Shown here in pieces: positions 53,402 through 62,506 of a stretch of DNA of 64,000 nt. A program made the position numbers and the translations under genes. This stretch comes from Rossellomorea sp. y25 (GTDB taxonomy: Bacteria; Bacillota; Bacilli; Bacillales; Bacillaceae_B), in NCBI RefSeq assembly GCF_038049935.1, contig NZ_CP145886.1:1372501-1436500 (forward strand). Direction: 5' to 3'. Position 1 is the stretch's first letter. Each line of letters begins with the position of its first letter. The notes beneath the pieces are model-generated. The model saw only the letters and a list, made by a program, of their open reading frames with translations. It did not search any database and was not told the DNA's origin.

Positions 53402-53507
53402 AACACAGAAACTCGGCATGCAATCCAACATCACTACTTCCAATTAGGTAGCAAATGAATATTGCAGGTGCACGTTGATTGATTTACCTGCAGTCTGATT
53501 CTGTGTT
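53402..53507 (+). ncRNA. Putative structured leader upstream of wrbA
   Basis: A 9-bp outer stem (AACACAGAA 53402-53410 / TTCTGTGTT 53499-53507) encloses the pairing TGCAAT (53419-53424) / ATTGCA (53461-53466). A small CTAC/GTAG hairpin (53434-53451) lies inside it. A TGCAGGT (53463-53469) / ACCTGCA (53486-53492) hairpin competes with the second pairing for the same TGCA bases. The 49-base gap to wrbA contains no T run. This is a folding hypothesis from visible inverted repeats; it matches no riboswitch I know. Confidence 0.4.
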
Positions 53508-53555
53508 TCACTTATTTATTATAAATCAACCATATTTAAAGGAGAGATTTCGACT

Positions 53556-54170
53556 ATGTCTAACGTAAAATTAGCAATCATGTATTACAGTTCAACAGGA
53601 ACCAATTATCAAATGGCGAAATGGGCAGAAGAGGCTGCGAAAGAAGCTGGAGCTGAAGTGAAGGTACTCCGTTTTGAAGAAACAGCACCTGAAGCAGCAA
53701 TTGCTTCAAACCCTGCTTGGGAGAAGCATTATAATGAAACAAAAGATAGTGTACCTGTTGCGACACTTGACGATCTTGAATGGGCAGACGCTTACCTTTT
53801 CAATGTCCCAACACGATTCGGTAACGTTCCTTCTCAAGTCAAAGCTTTTCTGGATACCACTGGAGGTCTTTGGTTCAATGGGAAGCTGGCAAACAAAGTA
53901 GTGAGCGCCACGTCATCTGCAAGCAACTCACACGGTGGACAGGAGCAGACGGTTCTAGCTTTATACACAACGATGATGCACTGGGGTGCAATCATCGCAG
54001 CTCCTGGATACACAGATCAATCAAGCTTTACTACAGGAGGAAACCCGTACGGAACGAGTGTAACAGTCGATCAAGAGGGCAATATGGTTGAATCCGTAGA
54101 GCCTGCAGTGAAACACCAAACTCGCCGTACGATCCAAATCGCTGAAGCGGTTAAAAACGGATTGAAGTAA
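53556..54170 (+). CDS. wrbA: NAD(P)H:quinone oxidoreductase, WrbA type
   Basis: This 204-residue flavodoxin-fold protein has YYSSTGTNYQMAKWAEEAAK (FMN-phosphate loop), DAYLFNVPTRFGNVPSQVKA and SATSSASNSHGGQEQTVLAL. These are the hallmarks of WrbA, which reduces quinones by two electrons. AAAGGAGAG precedes the ATG. It sits downstream of the MhqP-like gene and so fits a quinone-defence role, but the 209-base gap and possible leader structure suggest separate control. Confidence 0.94.
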   Translation: MSNVKLAIMYYSSTGTNYQMAKWAEEAAKEAGAEVKVLRFEETAPEAAIASNPAWEKHYNETKDSVPVATLDDLEWADAYLFNVPTRFGNVPSQVKAFLDTTGGLWFNGKLANKVVSATSSASNSHGGQEQTVLALYTTMMHWGAIIAAPGYTDQSSFTTGGNPYGTSVTVDQEGNMVESVEPAVKHQTRRTIQIAEAVKNGLK

Positions 54171-54180
54171 TCAACATATG

Positions 54181-54222
54181 AAAAAAACGAGACACTCGCG
54201 ATTGAGAGTGTCTCGTTTTTTT
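54181..54222. terminator. Bidirectional terminator between wrbA and the pseudouridine synthase gene
   Basis: A long stem (AAACGAGACACTC / GAGTGTCTCGTTT) is flanked by A7 and T7, serving both convergent genes. Confidence 0.92.
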
Positions 54223-54231
54223 ATTGTGTTC

Positions 54232-55116
54232 TCACAGCCCAACATCATCCACACACTCAGCCTCACATTCGATCCACTCGTCCGTCAGCGGATGGAGAAA
54301 TGAAATTCGTGCTGCATGCAGGGCATGCCTTTTGAAAATCGGTTTTCCTCCATATAATGTGTCGCCAACCAGAGGATGACCGATGTGACTCATATGGACG
54401 CGAATCTGATGGGTACGTCCCGTATCAAGCTGGACCTCCACTAATGTATAAGTATTTTTATATTCCAGCACCTTGTAGTGGGTGACTGCATCCTGACCTG
54501 AAGGTGAAACTCTTCTTCTTGTATTGTGGTGGCGGTCCCTCCCTATCGGTTCAGAGATGGTGCCATTTTTCTGCTTCAATCGACCATGAACGAGAGCGTG
54601 GTATGTACGCTTGATCTGCCTCTCAGTGAGGAGGCGGTCAAGAATCGCTTTACTTAACGGATGTTTGGCAAAAATAATTGCACCCGACGTGTCATGGTCC
54701 AAACGATGAATGTGCATGACGCGGCAGCTTTCTCCCCGGGCTTGATAGTGAAAGGCCACCAGATTTGCAAGGGAATCCGTCTCATCTGGATGGTTTGGGT
54801 GAGTATCGATCCCGGCAGGTTTGTTGACGACAATCAGGTGGTCATCTTCAAATAACACATCGATTTCTCCGTATGTCGGAGGGACATCGTATTCAACTCC
54901 TTTAAATAAATGAAGCTGTAGCGCATCTCCCGGGGATAGGGGCTGGGTCCAGGAAATCGATGCCCCGTTCACTTTAATATCACCCTTCATCCTCATGGAA
55001 TGAATTAGTTTCTTAGGTGCTTGCCAGTGATTTCTAAGAATTGTTTCAATCGTTACATTTTTCCATTTATCTGGAATGAGTAGTTCAAATAGTTCTCCTT
55101 TTTTCTGTGTTTTCAT
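54232..55116 (-). CDS. yhcT: RluA-family pseudouridine synthase, YhcT-like
   Basis: This 294-residue enzyme converts uridine to pseudouridine in rRNA or tRNA. It has a weak N-terminal S4-like region (TIETILRNHWQAPKKLIHSM), the catalytic motif HRLDHDTSGAIIFAK (Asp) near residue 138, and GRTHQIRVHMSHIGHPLVGD. ATG at 55116 has GAAGGAG upstream. The neighbour yhcU on the other side and the wider block match B. subtilis yhcT, whose RNA target is unproven. Confidence 0.9.
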   Translation of the reverse strand: MKTQKKGELFELLIPDKWKNVTIETILRNHWQAPKKLIHSMRMKGDIKVNGASISWTQPLSPGDALQLHLFKGVEYDVPPTYGEIDVLFEDDHLIVVNKPAGIDTHPNHPDETDSLANLVAFHYQARGESCRVMHIHRLDHDTSGAIIFAKHPLSKAILDRLLTERQIKRTYHALVHGRLKQKNGTISEPIGRDRHHNTRRRVSPSGQDAVTHYKVLEYKNTYTLVEVQLDTGRTHQIRVHMSHIGHPLVGDTLYGGKPIFKRHALHAARISFLHPLTDEWIECEAECVDDVGL

Positions 55117-55287
55117 CAAAAAACTCCTTCAAATGACAATAATCTTATACTTATGTGGGTATTTAAACCTAAATTAACTCCTGTTCAACCCATTTCATGG
55201 GTATAATTACCACGCTGTTGGTTCTACTTCTATGTTATCCTTAATATATCTATTACAGAGAGATTACAACCATTACAAAGGTGGGTT

Positions 55288-55689
55288 ATGACGGTGAAAG
55301 TTTTACTAGCATCAACACATGAACAGGAAGACAAAATTCAAGAGCTTATACAGTACATGTATTGTACTATTTTCCCTGATTATTTCACAGATGATGAAAT
55401 TGAACAATTTGATGATATGCAAGTATTACATACGACGACGAGAAACTTTGAATACTTTGGAACCCTTAAGGAAGCATTTCAGGTGATTTCAAGCTTACAA
55501 ACATTGATTTCCATTGTGGAGAGCGGATCAAAAGAAGATGTGTATGAAGAAATGTTTTACCACAATGCTGAAATTCTTCAAGGCTTTGGTATGTTTTTCC
55601 CACTGTCGTATGATCAATTCAGTGAAGAATCGGATTGTAAGCATAATTTAAGTATTTATTCGAGAGCGGATAACCAGTTGCTTGTATAG
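55288..55689 (+). CDS. yhcU: DUF5365 protein, YhcU-like
   Basis: This 133-residue acidic soluble protein (HEQEDKIQELIQYMYCTIFP, DYFTDDEIEQFDD, LYEEMFYHNAE-like middle) matches YhcU of Bacillus in length and neighbourhood. No catalytic motif, signal peptide or membrane segment is visible. AAAGGTGGG precedes the ATG. It is divergent from yhcT. Function unknown. Confidence 0.8.
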   Translation: MTVKVLLASTHEQEDKIQELIQYMYCTIFPDYFTDDEIEQFDDMQVLHTTTRNFEYFGTLKEAFQVISSLQTLISIVESGSKEDVYEEMFYHNAEILQGFGMFFPLSYDQFSEESDCKHNLSIYSRADNQLLV

Positions 55690-55749
55690 AAAAATCACGC
55701 CGGGAAAAGTTTGATACTTTAGAAAATTCGCATAAAAATGTTTAGAAGA

Positions 55750-55868
55750 TTCAAGTGAGGGGAAAATAGCTTGTAATAAGTTAATTTGAAGATACACTGT
55801 GTCTTCATCTTGAAATTCCTCCTCACTTGAAAGGGGCTGACTCGTAGAAAAGTCAGCCCCTCTTTTTT
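55750..55868 (+). ncRNA. Candidate structured RNA or 3' UTR ending in a terminator
   Basis: A perfect 11-bp outer stem (TTCAAGTGAGG 55750-55760 / CCTCACTTGAA 55821-55831) encloses an inner pairing (AATTTGAAGATACAC with GTGTCTTC and AAATT). It is followed immediately by the terminator AGGGGCTGACT/AGTCAGCCCCT and T8. Two stacked hairpins ending in a T run look like a small RNA or the yhcU 3' UTR. No clear promoter was seen. The terminator also serves the convergent minus-strand gene. Confidence 0.45.
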
Positions 55869-55876
55869 TTGCTTAC

Positions 55877-56350
55877 TTATTCTTTCGTAACGTTCTCTTC
55901 AAAAAACTTCTCGAATTCTTCTTCAGGCTGTTCTCCTACGATTCTCGCTACTTCTTTACCATTTTTGAAATGTACCAGTGTCGGTGTAGCTTCGATTCGG
56001 TATTGATCCCATCCTTGTTCGAATTCAAGTAAATTGTACTGAACCATATCGACTCCCATGTCTTCTGCGAGAGGTGCCAGGGTAGGAGTGGTTCTCTTAC
56101 AGTGAACACATGTTGAACTATAGAAATACACAGTCACGTCTTCGTTATTCTTTAATTTTTCTTCTAATTCCTCTGGTAAGATTACATTTTGATAGTTAGG
56201 GTCGTCCAGCAGTTCTACAGTGGCCGGGTTAAGATTCGCTTTTTTGAACTTATTTCCCTCTGCCTTTTGACTGTTTTGCATGCTTGTGATGAGCGCGATG
56301 CTAGCAAATAATGCGACAATCGCTACAAGAAATATGATGATTTTCTTCAA
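55877..56350 (-). CDS. Membrane-anchored thioredoxin-like protein
   Basis: This 157-residue protein has an N-terminal membrane anchor (MKKIIIFLVAIVALFASIAL) and an extracytoplasmic thioredoxin fold with the active site STCVHCK (CxxC near residue 81) and cis-Pro segment EATPTLVHF. It follows the DsbB-like gene with a one-base gap, so the two form a disulphide-making pair on the outer face of the membrane. It resembles BdbA/StoA-type partners more than the larger BdbD. Confidence 0.88.
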   Translation of the reverse strand: MKKIIIFLVAIVALFASIALITSMQNSQKAEGNKFKKANLNPATVELLDDPNYQNVILPEELEEKLKNNEDVTVYFYSSTCVHCKRTTPTLAPLAEDMGVDMVQYNLLEFEQGWDQYRIEATPTLVHFKNGKEVARIVGEQPEEEFEKFFEENVTKE

Positions 56351-56351
56351 T

Positions 56352-56777
56352 CTATTTGTCCTCCTTTAATGCTTTTAATACCATTACACTTGCGATGAAG
56401 ATGATGATGAAACCGGTCAATGCCAAGAATGGGATGGTGATAAAGCCGAACAGGTTAATGTATTCGCCTGTACATGGGACACGTCCGCAGGCAGGTGCAC
56501 TCTCTGATAGGAATGATACTTTTTGAATAGAGTAGTGATACAAGGAAACGAGGATACCGATTCCAGATAAACTCGTAGAATATAGTGCCGCTTGAAAATC
56601 TTTGCGAACATAAGCCACACCTAATAGAATGACCATTGGATACATTAAAATACGCTGATACCAGCATAATTCACATGGCTCATATTTCATGATTTCAGAG
56701 AAATATAAACTCCCCAGAGATGCCACAAGAGAGGAAGCCCATGCCAGGAATAACAGAGAATCTGCTTTTTTGTTCAT
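56352..56777 (-). CDS. bdbC: Disulphide oxidoreductase, DsbB/BdbC family
   Basis: This 141-residue membrane protein has four hydrophobic segments. The DsbB cysteine pairs are CELCWYQR (residues 36-43) and the loop pair CGRVPC (near 96-101). DsbB proteins reoxidise a thioredoxin-like partner and pass electrons to quinone. The partner gene lies directly downstream in the same operon. The transcript is divergent from the glucosidase gene. Confidence 0.92.
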   Translation of the reverse strand: MNKKADSLLFLAWASSLVASLGSLYFSEIMKYEPCELCWYQRILMYPMVILLGVAYVRKDFQAALYSTSLSGIGILVSLYHYSIQKVSFLSESAPACGRVPCTGEYINLFGFITIPFLALTGFIIIFIASVMVLKALKEDK

Positions 56778-56883
56778 ATAGAATTCCTTTCTTCGTATAT
56801 TCTATCAAATTATAGTATGTTATTATTATAAAAGTAAAATAAGAAATCTTTATGAGCAAATATGATATTTTTTTAACGATTTG

Positions 56884-56908
56884 TGCAAGCGTTTGCAGAA
56901 AGCGCTCT
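56884..56908 (+). promoter_or_regulatory. cre-like operators upstream of the glucosidase gene
   Basis: TGCAAGCGTTTGCA (56884-56897) fits the CcpA cre consensus, and AGAAAGCGCTCT (56897-56908) overlaps its end. The second shares the 11-base core AGAAAGCGCTC with the site at 4475-4485 upstream of the ABC transporter operon. It lies about 35 bases before the glucosidase start. Confidence 0.7.
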
Positions 56909-56942
56909 ATTTTTAAATTGATTTTATAGGAGGAAAACACAC

Positions 56943-58616
56943 ATGACAAAACAATGGTGGAAAGAATCGGTCGTCTATCAAATTTATCCTCGCAGCTTCA
57001 TGGATTCGAACGGGGATGGTGTCGGGGATATTAGAGGAATCATTTCAAAATTGGATTATTTGAAAGAATTGGGGATCGATGTGGTCTGGTTATCTCCTGT
57101 GTATGAATCTCCTAATGATGACAATGGGTACGATATAAGCGATTATAAAAAGATTATGGATGAGTTCGGAACGATGGCTGATTGGGAAGAAATGCTTGCG
57201 GAAATGCATAATCGTGGTATAAAGCTTGTGATGGACTTAGTGGTGAATCACTCTTCCGATGAGCACGGCTGGTTTGTGGAATCGAGGAAATCGAAGGACA
57301 ATCCATATCGCGATTATTATATTTGGCGTGAAGGAAAAGACGGAATAGAGCCGAATAACTGGGAGTCTGTATTTAGCGGTTCTGCTTGGGAATATGATGA
57401 AACGACAGAGGAATATTTCCTGCATCTCTTCTCGAAAAAACAACCGGATCTAAACTGGGAGAATCCGAAGCTGCGCCAGGAAATCTATGACATGATGAAA
57501 TTCTGGCTGGACAAAGGGATCGATGGTTTCCGTATGGATGTCATCAACTTCATTTCCAAAGAGCCAACATTGCCTGATGCGCCGAATCCTGAAGGCAAAA
57601 CGTATGCTTCAGGTCATGATTACTTTATGAACGGTCCACGTATTCATGAGTTCCTACAGGAAATGAATCAAGAGGTCCTTTCACATTATGATGCGATGAC
57701 GGTTGGTGAAATGCCGGGTGTGTCGCCGGATGAAGCCGTCCTTTACACAGGTAAGGATCGCAATGAAGTGAATATGGTATTTCAGTTTGAGCATATGGAT
57801 GTGGACTCGGGCCCAGGAGGGAAATGGGATGTCATTCCTTTCGACCTTGTAAAATTGAAAACCATTTTAACAAAGTGGCAGACGGAACTTCACGGAAAGG
57901 GCTGGAACAGTTTGTACTGGAACAACCACGATCAGCCAAGGATTGTGTCACGACTTGGTGACGATGGAGAGTACCGCATAAAATCTGCGAAAATGCTGGC
58001 AACACTTCTTCATCTGATGCAGGGGACGCCTTACATTTATCAAGGGGAAGAAATCGGAATGACGAATGTCCGATTTTCTTCCATTGAAGAGTACAAAGAT
58101 ATTGAAACCCTGAACATGTATCGTGAAAAAGTAGCGGAAGGCATGAATCCGGAAGATATCATGAAGTCCATTTACGTAAAGGGAAGGGACAACGCCAGAA
58201 CCCCTATGCAGTGGAACAGCGGTGACCAGGGAGGGTTCACTGAAGGAGAACCGTGGATTGCCCTTAACCCGAACTACAAAGAAATTAATGCAGAAAAGGC
58301 ACTGAATGATTCCGAGTCCATTTTTTACTACTATCAAAAATTGATCGCTCTTCGCAAGGAGTATGAAATTATCCCATACGGATCATTCGAACTTCATTAT
58401 GCAGATCATCCTTCCGTGTATGCTTATACAAGAACGTATGGATGTGAGAAAATCTTGGTTCTTTGCAATGTATCAGGAGAAAAGCAAGTCATCGATAACG
58501 TCGCTTCTTTTGATATCAATCAGGCTGAAGTCCTCATAACAAACGAAGAAAAGCAGGAGAAAGATGAGTTTACTTTAAACCCATGGGAAGCAACGGCATA
58601 TTATTTTAGAGGATAA
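56943..58616 (+). CDS. malL: Oligo-1,6-glucosidase (GH13 subfamily 31)
   Basis: This 557-residue intracellular glycosidase has the GH13 catalytic set D199 (GFRMDVI), E256 (VGEMPG) and D330 (NNHDQPR). The start WWKESVVYQIYPRSFMDSNG is typical of alpha-glucosidases. The residue after the nucleophile is Val200, which in this family marks alpha-1,6 (isomaltose-type) rather than alpha-1,4 preference. No signal peptide is present. AGGAGG precedes the ATG and cre-like operators lie upstream. It could split oligosaccharides imported by the ABC system at 4.5 kb. Confidence 0.94.
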   Translation: MTKQWWKESVVYQIYPRSFMDSNGDGVGDIRGIISKLDYLKELGIDVVWLSPVYESPNDDNGYDISDYKKIMDEFGTMADWEEMLAEMHNRGIKLVMDLVVNHSSDEHGWFVESRKSKDNPYRDYYIWREGKDGIEPNNWESVFSGSAWEYDETTEEYFLHLFSKKQPDLNWENPKLRQEIYDMMKFWLDKGIDGFRMDVINFISKEPTLPDAPNPEGKTYASGHDYFMNGPRIHEFLQEMNQEVLSHYDAMTVGEMPGVSPDEAVLYTGKDRNEVNMVFQFEHMDVDSGPGGKWDVIPFDLVKLKTILTKWQTELHGKGWNSLYWNNHDQPRIVSRLGDDGEYRIKSAKMLATLLHLMQGTPYIYQGEEIGMTNVRFSSIEEYKDIETLNMYREKVAEGMNPEDIMKSIYVKGRDNARTPMQWNSGDQGGFTEGEPWIALNPNYKEINAEKALNDSESIFYYYQKLIALRKEYEIIPYGSFELHYADHPSVYAYTRTYGCEKILVLCNVSGEKQVIDNVASFDINQAEVLITNEEKQEKDEFTLNPWEATAYYFRG

Positions 58617-58624
58617 AATGAAAG

Positions 58625-58656
58625 GAAGCACCCATATCATCGGGTGCTTCTATTTT
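58625..58656 (+). terminator. Terminator after the glucosidase gene
   Basis: The perfect 9-bp stem GAAGCACCC/GGGTGCTTC with an 8-base loop is followed by TATTTTT. Confidence 0.85.
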
Positions 58657-58851
58657 TAAGGGGATTTGTTTGTTGTTAAAGAACTTGAACAAATCAACCA
58701 CCACTGCAGAACATTTACAGACAAATCAAATTTCTTCAATTCATACACCCCCCTTTGCTAAAATAAAAGGGATGGACTGTCATGAACTTCGTTTCAACAG
58801 TGCACTATAAGGGTATATAATTCAGGTATTTTATGAAGGAGTAGATCATAG

Positions 58852-60393
58852 ATGGCAGAAAAACTAGACTTATCACAGTTTGAAAAGAAAATGATCATTC
58901 GTCCAATGGAACATAAGGACATTCGAGATATTATCAACATGCAGTCTGTTTGTTTCCCAGGGATGGATCCCTGGAAGGTAGAGCATCTGGAAAGTCATTT
59001 GGACGTTTTTCCGGAAGGTCAGCTTGTCGCCGAATTAGAAGGGGAAATTATTGCATCATGCTCGAGCCTGATCATTAACTTTGACGAGTATGACGACCGC
59101 CATACGTGGGATGATGTAACGGATAATGGTTACATAACGAATCACAATCCTGATGGCTATAACCTGTACGGAATCGAAGTCATGGTGCACCCTGAATATC
59201 GACGCATGAAGGTAGGACACCGTTTATATGAAGCAAGGAAGGATCTTGCACGACAATGGAATTTAAAGAGTATCATCATTGGGGGACGCATCCCTAACTA
59301 CCATAAACACTCAGAGGAGATGTCTCCAAGGGAGTACGTGGATTCAGTCGGGCGTCATAAGATCTATGACCCTGTACTATCCTTCCAATTATTAAACGGC
59401 TTCACCCTGATGCGGATCAACCCGAACTATTTACCTGACGACAAACGATCACATAAATATGCCACTTTAATGGAGTGGAATAACGTCGATTACCGTCCGT
59501 CAAGCAAGCGGCATTTCAAAACAAGTTATCCTGTCAGAATCTGTGTTGTTCAATACATGATGCGTAAAATCAATTCCTTCGAGGAATTCGCGAATCAGGT
59601 TGAATATTTCACAGATGTAGCATCAGATGCGAAATCAGATTTCGTCGTGTTCCCTGAAATCTTCACTACACAGCTCATGTCATTCCTGAATATTCAATCA
59701 CCGAGCCTCGCTGTAAGAAAGTTAACGGATTTTACAGAGGAATACATTGAATTATTCACGGATTTAGCCGTTCGTTACAACGTCAATATTATTGGAGGGT
59801 CTCACTTCGTTAAGGAAGAAGACGATGAAATTTACAATATCGCGTATCTCTTCCGCCGTGATGGAACGATTGAGAAGCAGTACAAGATTCATATCACACC
59901 AAATGAACGCAAGTGGTGGGGAATCAGCCCTGGAGATTCTGTAAGGGTCTTTGATACGGATTGCGGTAAGATTGCGATCCAAATCTGCTATGATATTGAA
60001 TTCCCTGAGCTTGCCCGTATCGCAACAGACAAAGGGGCGAAAATCATTTTTACCCCATTCTGTACAGAAGATCGCCAAGGGTATCTTCGTGTCAGATACT
60101 GTGCACAAGCCCGTGCTGTTGAGAACCAAATCTATACAGTCATTTCCGGTACGGTCGGAAATCTTCCACAAACGGAAAATATGGACATTCAATATGCTCA
60201 ATCAGGTATCTTTGCTCCGTCCGACTTTGAATTTGCACGTGACGGAATCGTCGGCGAAACCAATCCGAACATTGAAATGGTCATGATCGGAGACGTCGAT
60301 CTCGAAGTCCTGCGACGCCAGCGTCAATCGGGAACGGTCCGTCAGCTGAAAGATCGACGACATGATGTATATGGAGTGAATTATAAGAAGTAA
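58852..60393 (+). CDS. yhcX: GNAT acetyltransferase/carbon-nitrogen hydrolase fusion, YhcX-like
   Basis: This 513-residue two-domain protein has an N-terminal GNAT domain (residues 10-210, acetyl-CoA region EVMVHPEYRRMKVGHRLYEA). The C-terminal nitrilase-family amidohydrolase has the triad E269 (VFPEIF), K345 (YKIHI) and C379 (QICYDIEFPE). The fusion and length match B. subtilis YhcX, and both active sites look intact. The substrate is unknown. It precedes pgcA, as part of a block collinear with B. subtilis. Confidence 0.93.
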   Translation: MAEKLDLSQFEKKMIIRPMEHKDIRDIINMQSVCFPGMDPWKVEHLESHLDVFPEGQLVAELEGEIIASCSSLIINFDEYDDRHTWDDVTDNGYITNHNPDGYNLYGIEVMVHPEYRRMKVGHRLYEARKDLARQWNLKSIIIGGRIPNYHKHSEEMSPREYVDSVGRHKIYDPVLSFQLLNGFTLMRINPNYLPDDKRSHKYATLMEWNNVDYRPSSKRHFKTSYPVRICVVQYMMRKINSFEEFANQVEYFTDVASDAKSDFVVFPEIFTTQLMSFLNIQSPSLAVRKLTDFTEEYIELFTDLAVRYNVNIIGGSHFVKEEDDEIYNIAYLFRRDGTIEKQYKIHITPNERKWWGISPGDSVRVFDTDCGKIAIQICYDIEFPELARIATDKGAKIIFTPFCTEDRQGYLRVRYCAQARAVENQIYTVISGTVGNLPQTENMDIQYAQSGIFAPSDFEFARDGIVGETNPNIEMVMIGDVDLEVLRRQRQSGTVRQLKDRRHDVYGVNYKK

Positions 60394-60401
60394 TGCTGAA
60401 A

Positions 60402-60438
60402 TATAAAGCCCCGCTGATTTATTCAGTGGGGCTTTATT
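60402..60438 (+). terminator. Terminator after the YhcX-like gene
   Basis: AAAGCCCCGCTGA pairs with TTCAGTGGGGCTTT (one wobble) and is followed by ATTTAAG. Confidence 0.82.
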
Positions 60439-60561
60439 TAAGAAAAATTATGCTAAAATAAGGACTGAACGAATCTTGTCGACATGTGACGGATTGTTTT
60501 AGCAGGATTTCTACAATTTGTGATAGAATTTATTATTATACAGCATTAGGAGGGGATCGTT

Positions 60562-62313
60562 TTGAGTTGGAAAACATCATGGGAAAAATGGAGCGACTAC
60601 TTGCATCTAGATGAAGAGATCAACGAGCTTTTAGGAGCAATGAAAGACGACGAAAAAACCTTAGAAGACGCATTCTACAAAAACCTTGAATTTGGTACTG
60701 GTGGAATGAGAGGAGAAATTGGTCCCGGAACCAACCGGATGAACATTTATACAGTTAGAAAGGCCTCTGAAGGATTAGCACGATACATAGAAGAACAAGG
60801 CGAAGAGGCTAAAAAGCGCGGAGTTGTAATCGCTTACGATTCCCGTTATAAATCACCTGAATTTGCCATGGAATCAGCTAAGACATTGGCTACACATGGT
60901 ATTCAAACATATGTGTTCGACGAACTCAAGCCGACTCCGGAGCTTTCATTTGCCCTTAGACAATTAAAGGCGTTCTCTGGAATCGTGGTAACGGCAAGCC
61001 ATAATCCACCTGAATATAATGGATACAAAGTATACGGTGAGGATGGAGCTCAGCTGCCTCCACACATAGCCGATGCCGTTATCGATAAAGTGAATGAAGT
61101 GGAAAATGAGCTGGAAATTGAAGTTAAACCTGAAGAAGAATTGAAATCATCCGGCCTGATTAAATTGATTGGCGAAGAGATCGATCAATCTTACCTGGAG
61201 CATCTGATTTCGATTTCTGAAAAACCGCAAATCGCCAAGGAAGTCGATTTGAAAATCGTGTTTTCTCCATTACATGGAACAGCTTTAAAGATGGCTGAAA
61301 AGGGTCTGAAAGCTTTAGGGTATGAGTCTGTTCACATCGTAAAGGAGCAGGCGATTCCGGATCCTGAGTTTACGACTGTGAAATCCCCGAACCCGGAAGA
61401 TAAAGCGGCCTTTGAATATGCCATCCGTGACGGGAAGGAAATCGACGCAGATATCCTGATTGCGACAGATCCCGATGCAGATCGCTTAGGCGTAGCTGTA
61501 AAAGGAGAATCAGGCGAGTATATTCTTCTCACTGGAAACCAAACAGGTGCGATTCTACTTGATTATATTCTGGCACGTAAACAGGAGAAAAATATGATTC
61601 CTGAGAATGGGCGTGTATTTAAAACGATCGTTACATCTGAACTTGGCCGTAAAGTGGCTGAACATTACGGGGCTTCAGTGGAAGATGTACTAACAGGCTT
61701 TAAATTCATAGGTGAAAAAATAAAAAAATATGAAGAAACAGGCGAATACTCATTCTTATTCGGATACGAAGAAAGCTATGGGTACTTAATCGGCGACTTT
61801 GCCCGCGATAAAGATGCGATACAAGCCGTACTGATGGCAGCAGAAGCGGCTGCATACTATAAGAAGCAGGGGAAAACTCTCTATAATGTGCTGAATGATT
61901 TATTCGAGCAGCATGGCTTCTATCAAGAGGGGCTTAAGAGCTTAACTCTAAAAGGAAAAGAAGGCGCAGAACAAATTCAGGGAATTCTGAAGGATTTCAG
62001 AAACGAGCCACTGAAAGAAGTAGCTGGCTTGAAGGTCGTATCATCGGAAGACTATAAAGTAAGTAAAAAGGTTGACCTGCAATCCGGTGAAGAATCAACC
62101 ATTCAATTACCGTCATCCAATGTTCTGAAATATCATCTTGAAGACGGATCATGGATTTGCCTGCGTCCATCAGGAACAGAGCCGAAGATCAAATTCTATT
62201 TCAGTGTAATTGGTAAGACACAAAGCGATAGCGATAATAAATTACATGCTCTGCAAAAAGCCATCATGGCGAAAGTAGAAACGATGATCAGTTCATCTGT
62301 AGGTGAGGCGTAA
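60562..62313 (+). CDS. pgcA: Phosphoglucomutase / phosphomannomutase PgcA
   Basis: This 583-residue alpha-D-phosphohexomutase has the active-site serine in [12 protein letters not shown] (S146), the metal loop [10 protein letters not shown] near residue 312, [13 protein letters not shown] near 404 and the phosphate-binding [12 protein letters not shown] near 535. It makes glucose-1-phosphate for teichoic acid and glycolipid synthesis in B. subtilis. It starts with TTG preceded by AGGAGGGG. It is followed by the yhcY/yhcZ two-component genes, as in B. subtilis. Confidence 0.95.
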   Translation: MSWKTSWEKWSDYLHLDEEINELLGAMKDDEKTLEDAFYKNLEFGTGGMRGEIGPGTNRMNIYTVRKASEGLARYIEEQGEEAKKRGVVIAYDSRYKSPEFAMESAKTLATHGIQTYVFDELKPTPELSFALRQLKAFSGIVVTASHNPPEYNGYKVYGEDGAQLPPHIADAVIDKVNEVENELEIEVKPEEELKSSGLIKLIGEEIDQSYLEHLISISEKPQIAKEVDLKIVFSPLHGTALKMAEKGLKALGYESVHIVKEQAIPDPEFTTVKSPNPEDKAAFEYAIRDGKEIDADILIATDPDADRLGVAVKGESGEYILLTGNQTGAILLDYILARKQEKNMIPENGRVFKTIVTSELGRKVAEHYGASVEDVLTGFKFIGEKIKKYEETGEYSFLFGYEESYGYLIGDFARDKDAIQAVLMAAEAAAYYKKQGKTLYNVLNDLFEQHGFYQEGLKSLTLKGKEGAEQIQGILKDFRNEPLKEVAGLKVVSSEDYKVSKKVDLQSGEESTIQLPSSNVLKYHLEDGSWICLRPSGTEPKIKFYFSVIGKTQSDSDNKLHALQKAIMAKVETMISSSVGEA

Positions 62314-62346
62314 AACAAACAGCAGTATTGCATTGGATTGCGTAAT

Positions 62347-62386
62347 AAAAAAACAAGAGATGTGCTGGTACATCTCTTGTTTTTTT
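62347..62386. terminator. Terminator after pgcA
   Basis: A 17-bp stem (AAAAAAACAAGAGATGT / ACATCTCTTGTTTTTTT) with a short loop and T-rich tail. Confidence 0.9.
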
Positions 62387-62506
62387 GGATTGAAAAAGAA
62401 CATACGTTTTCAGTCAAAGGTCGTAGAGTGTTTCATTCTTTTTGAGAATACCGGTTTTGTGTGAAATCTATATAATAGTAGTGAAGGATCGGGGAGGACG
62501 ATGAAG

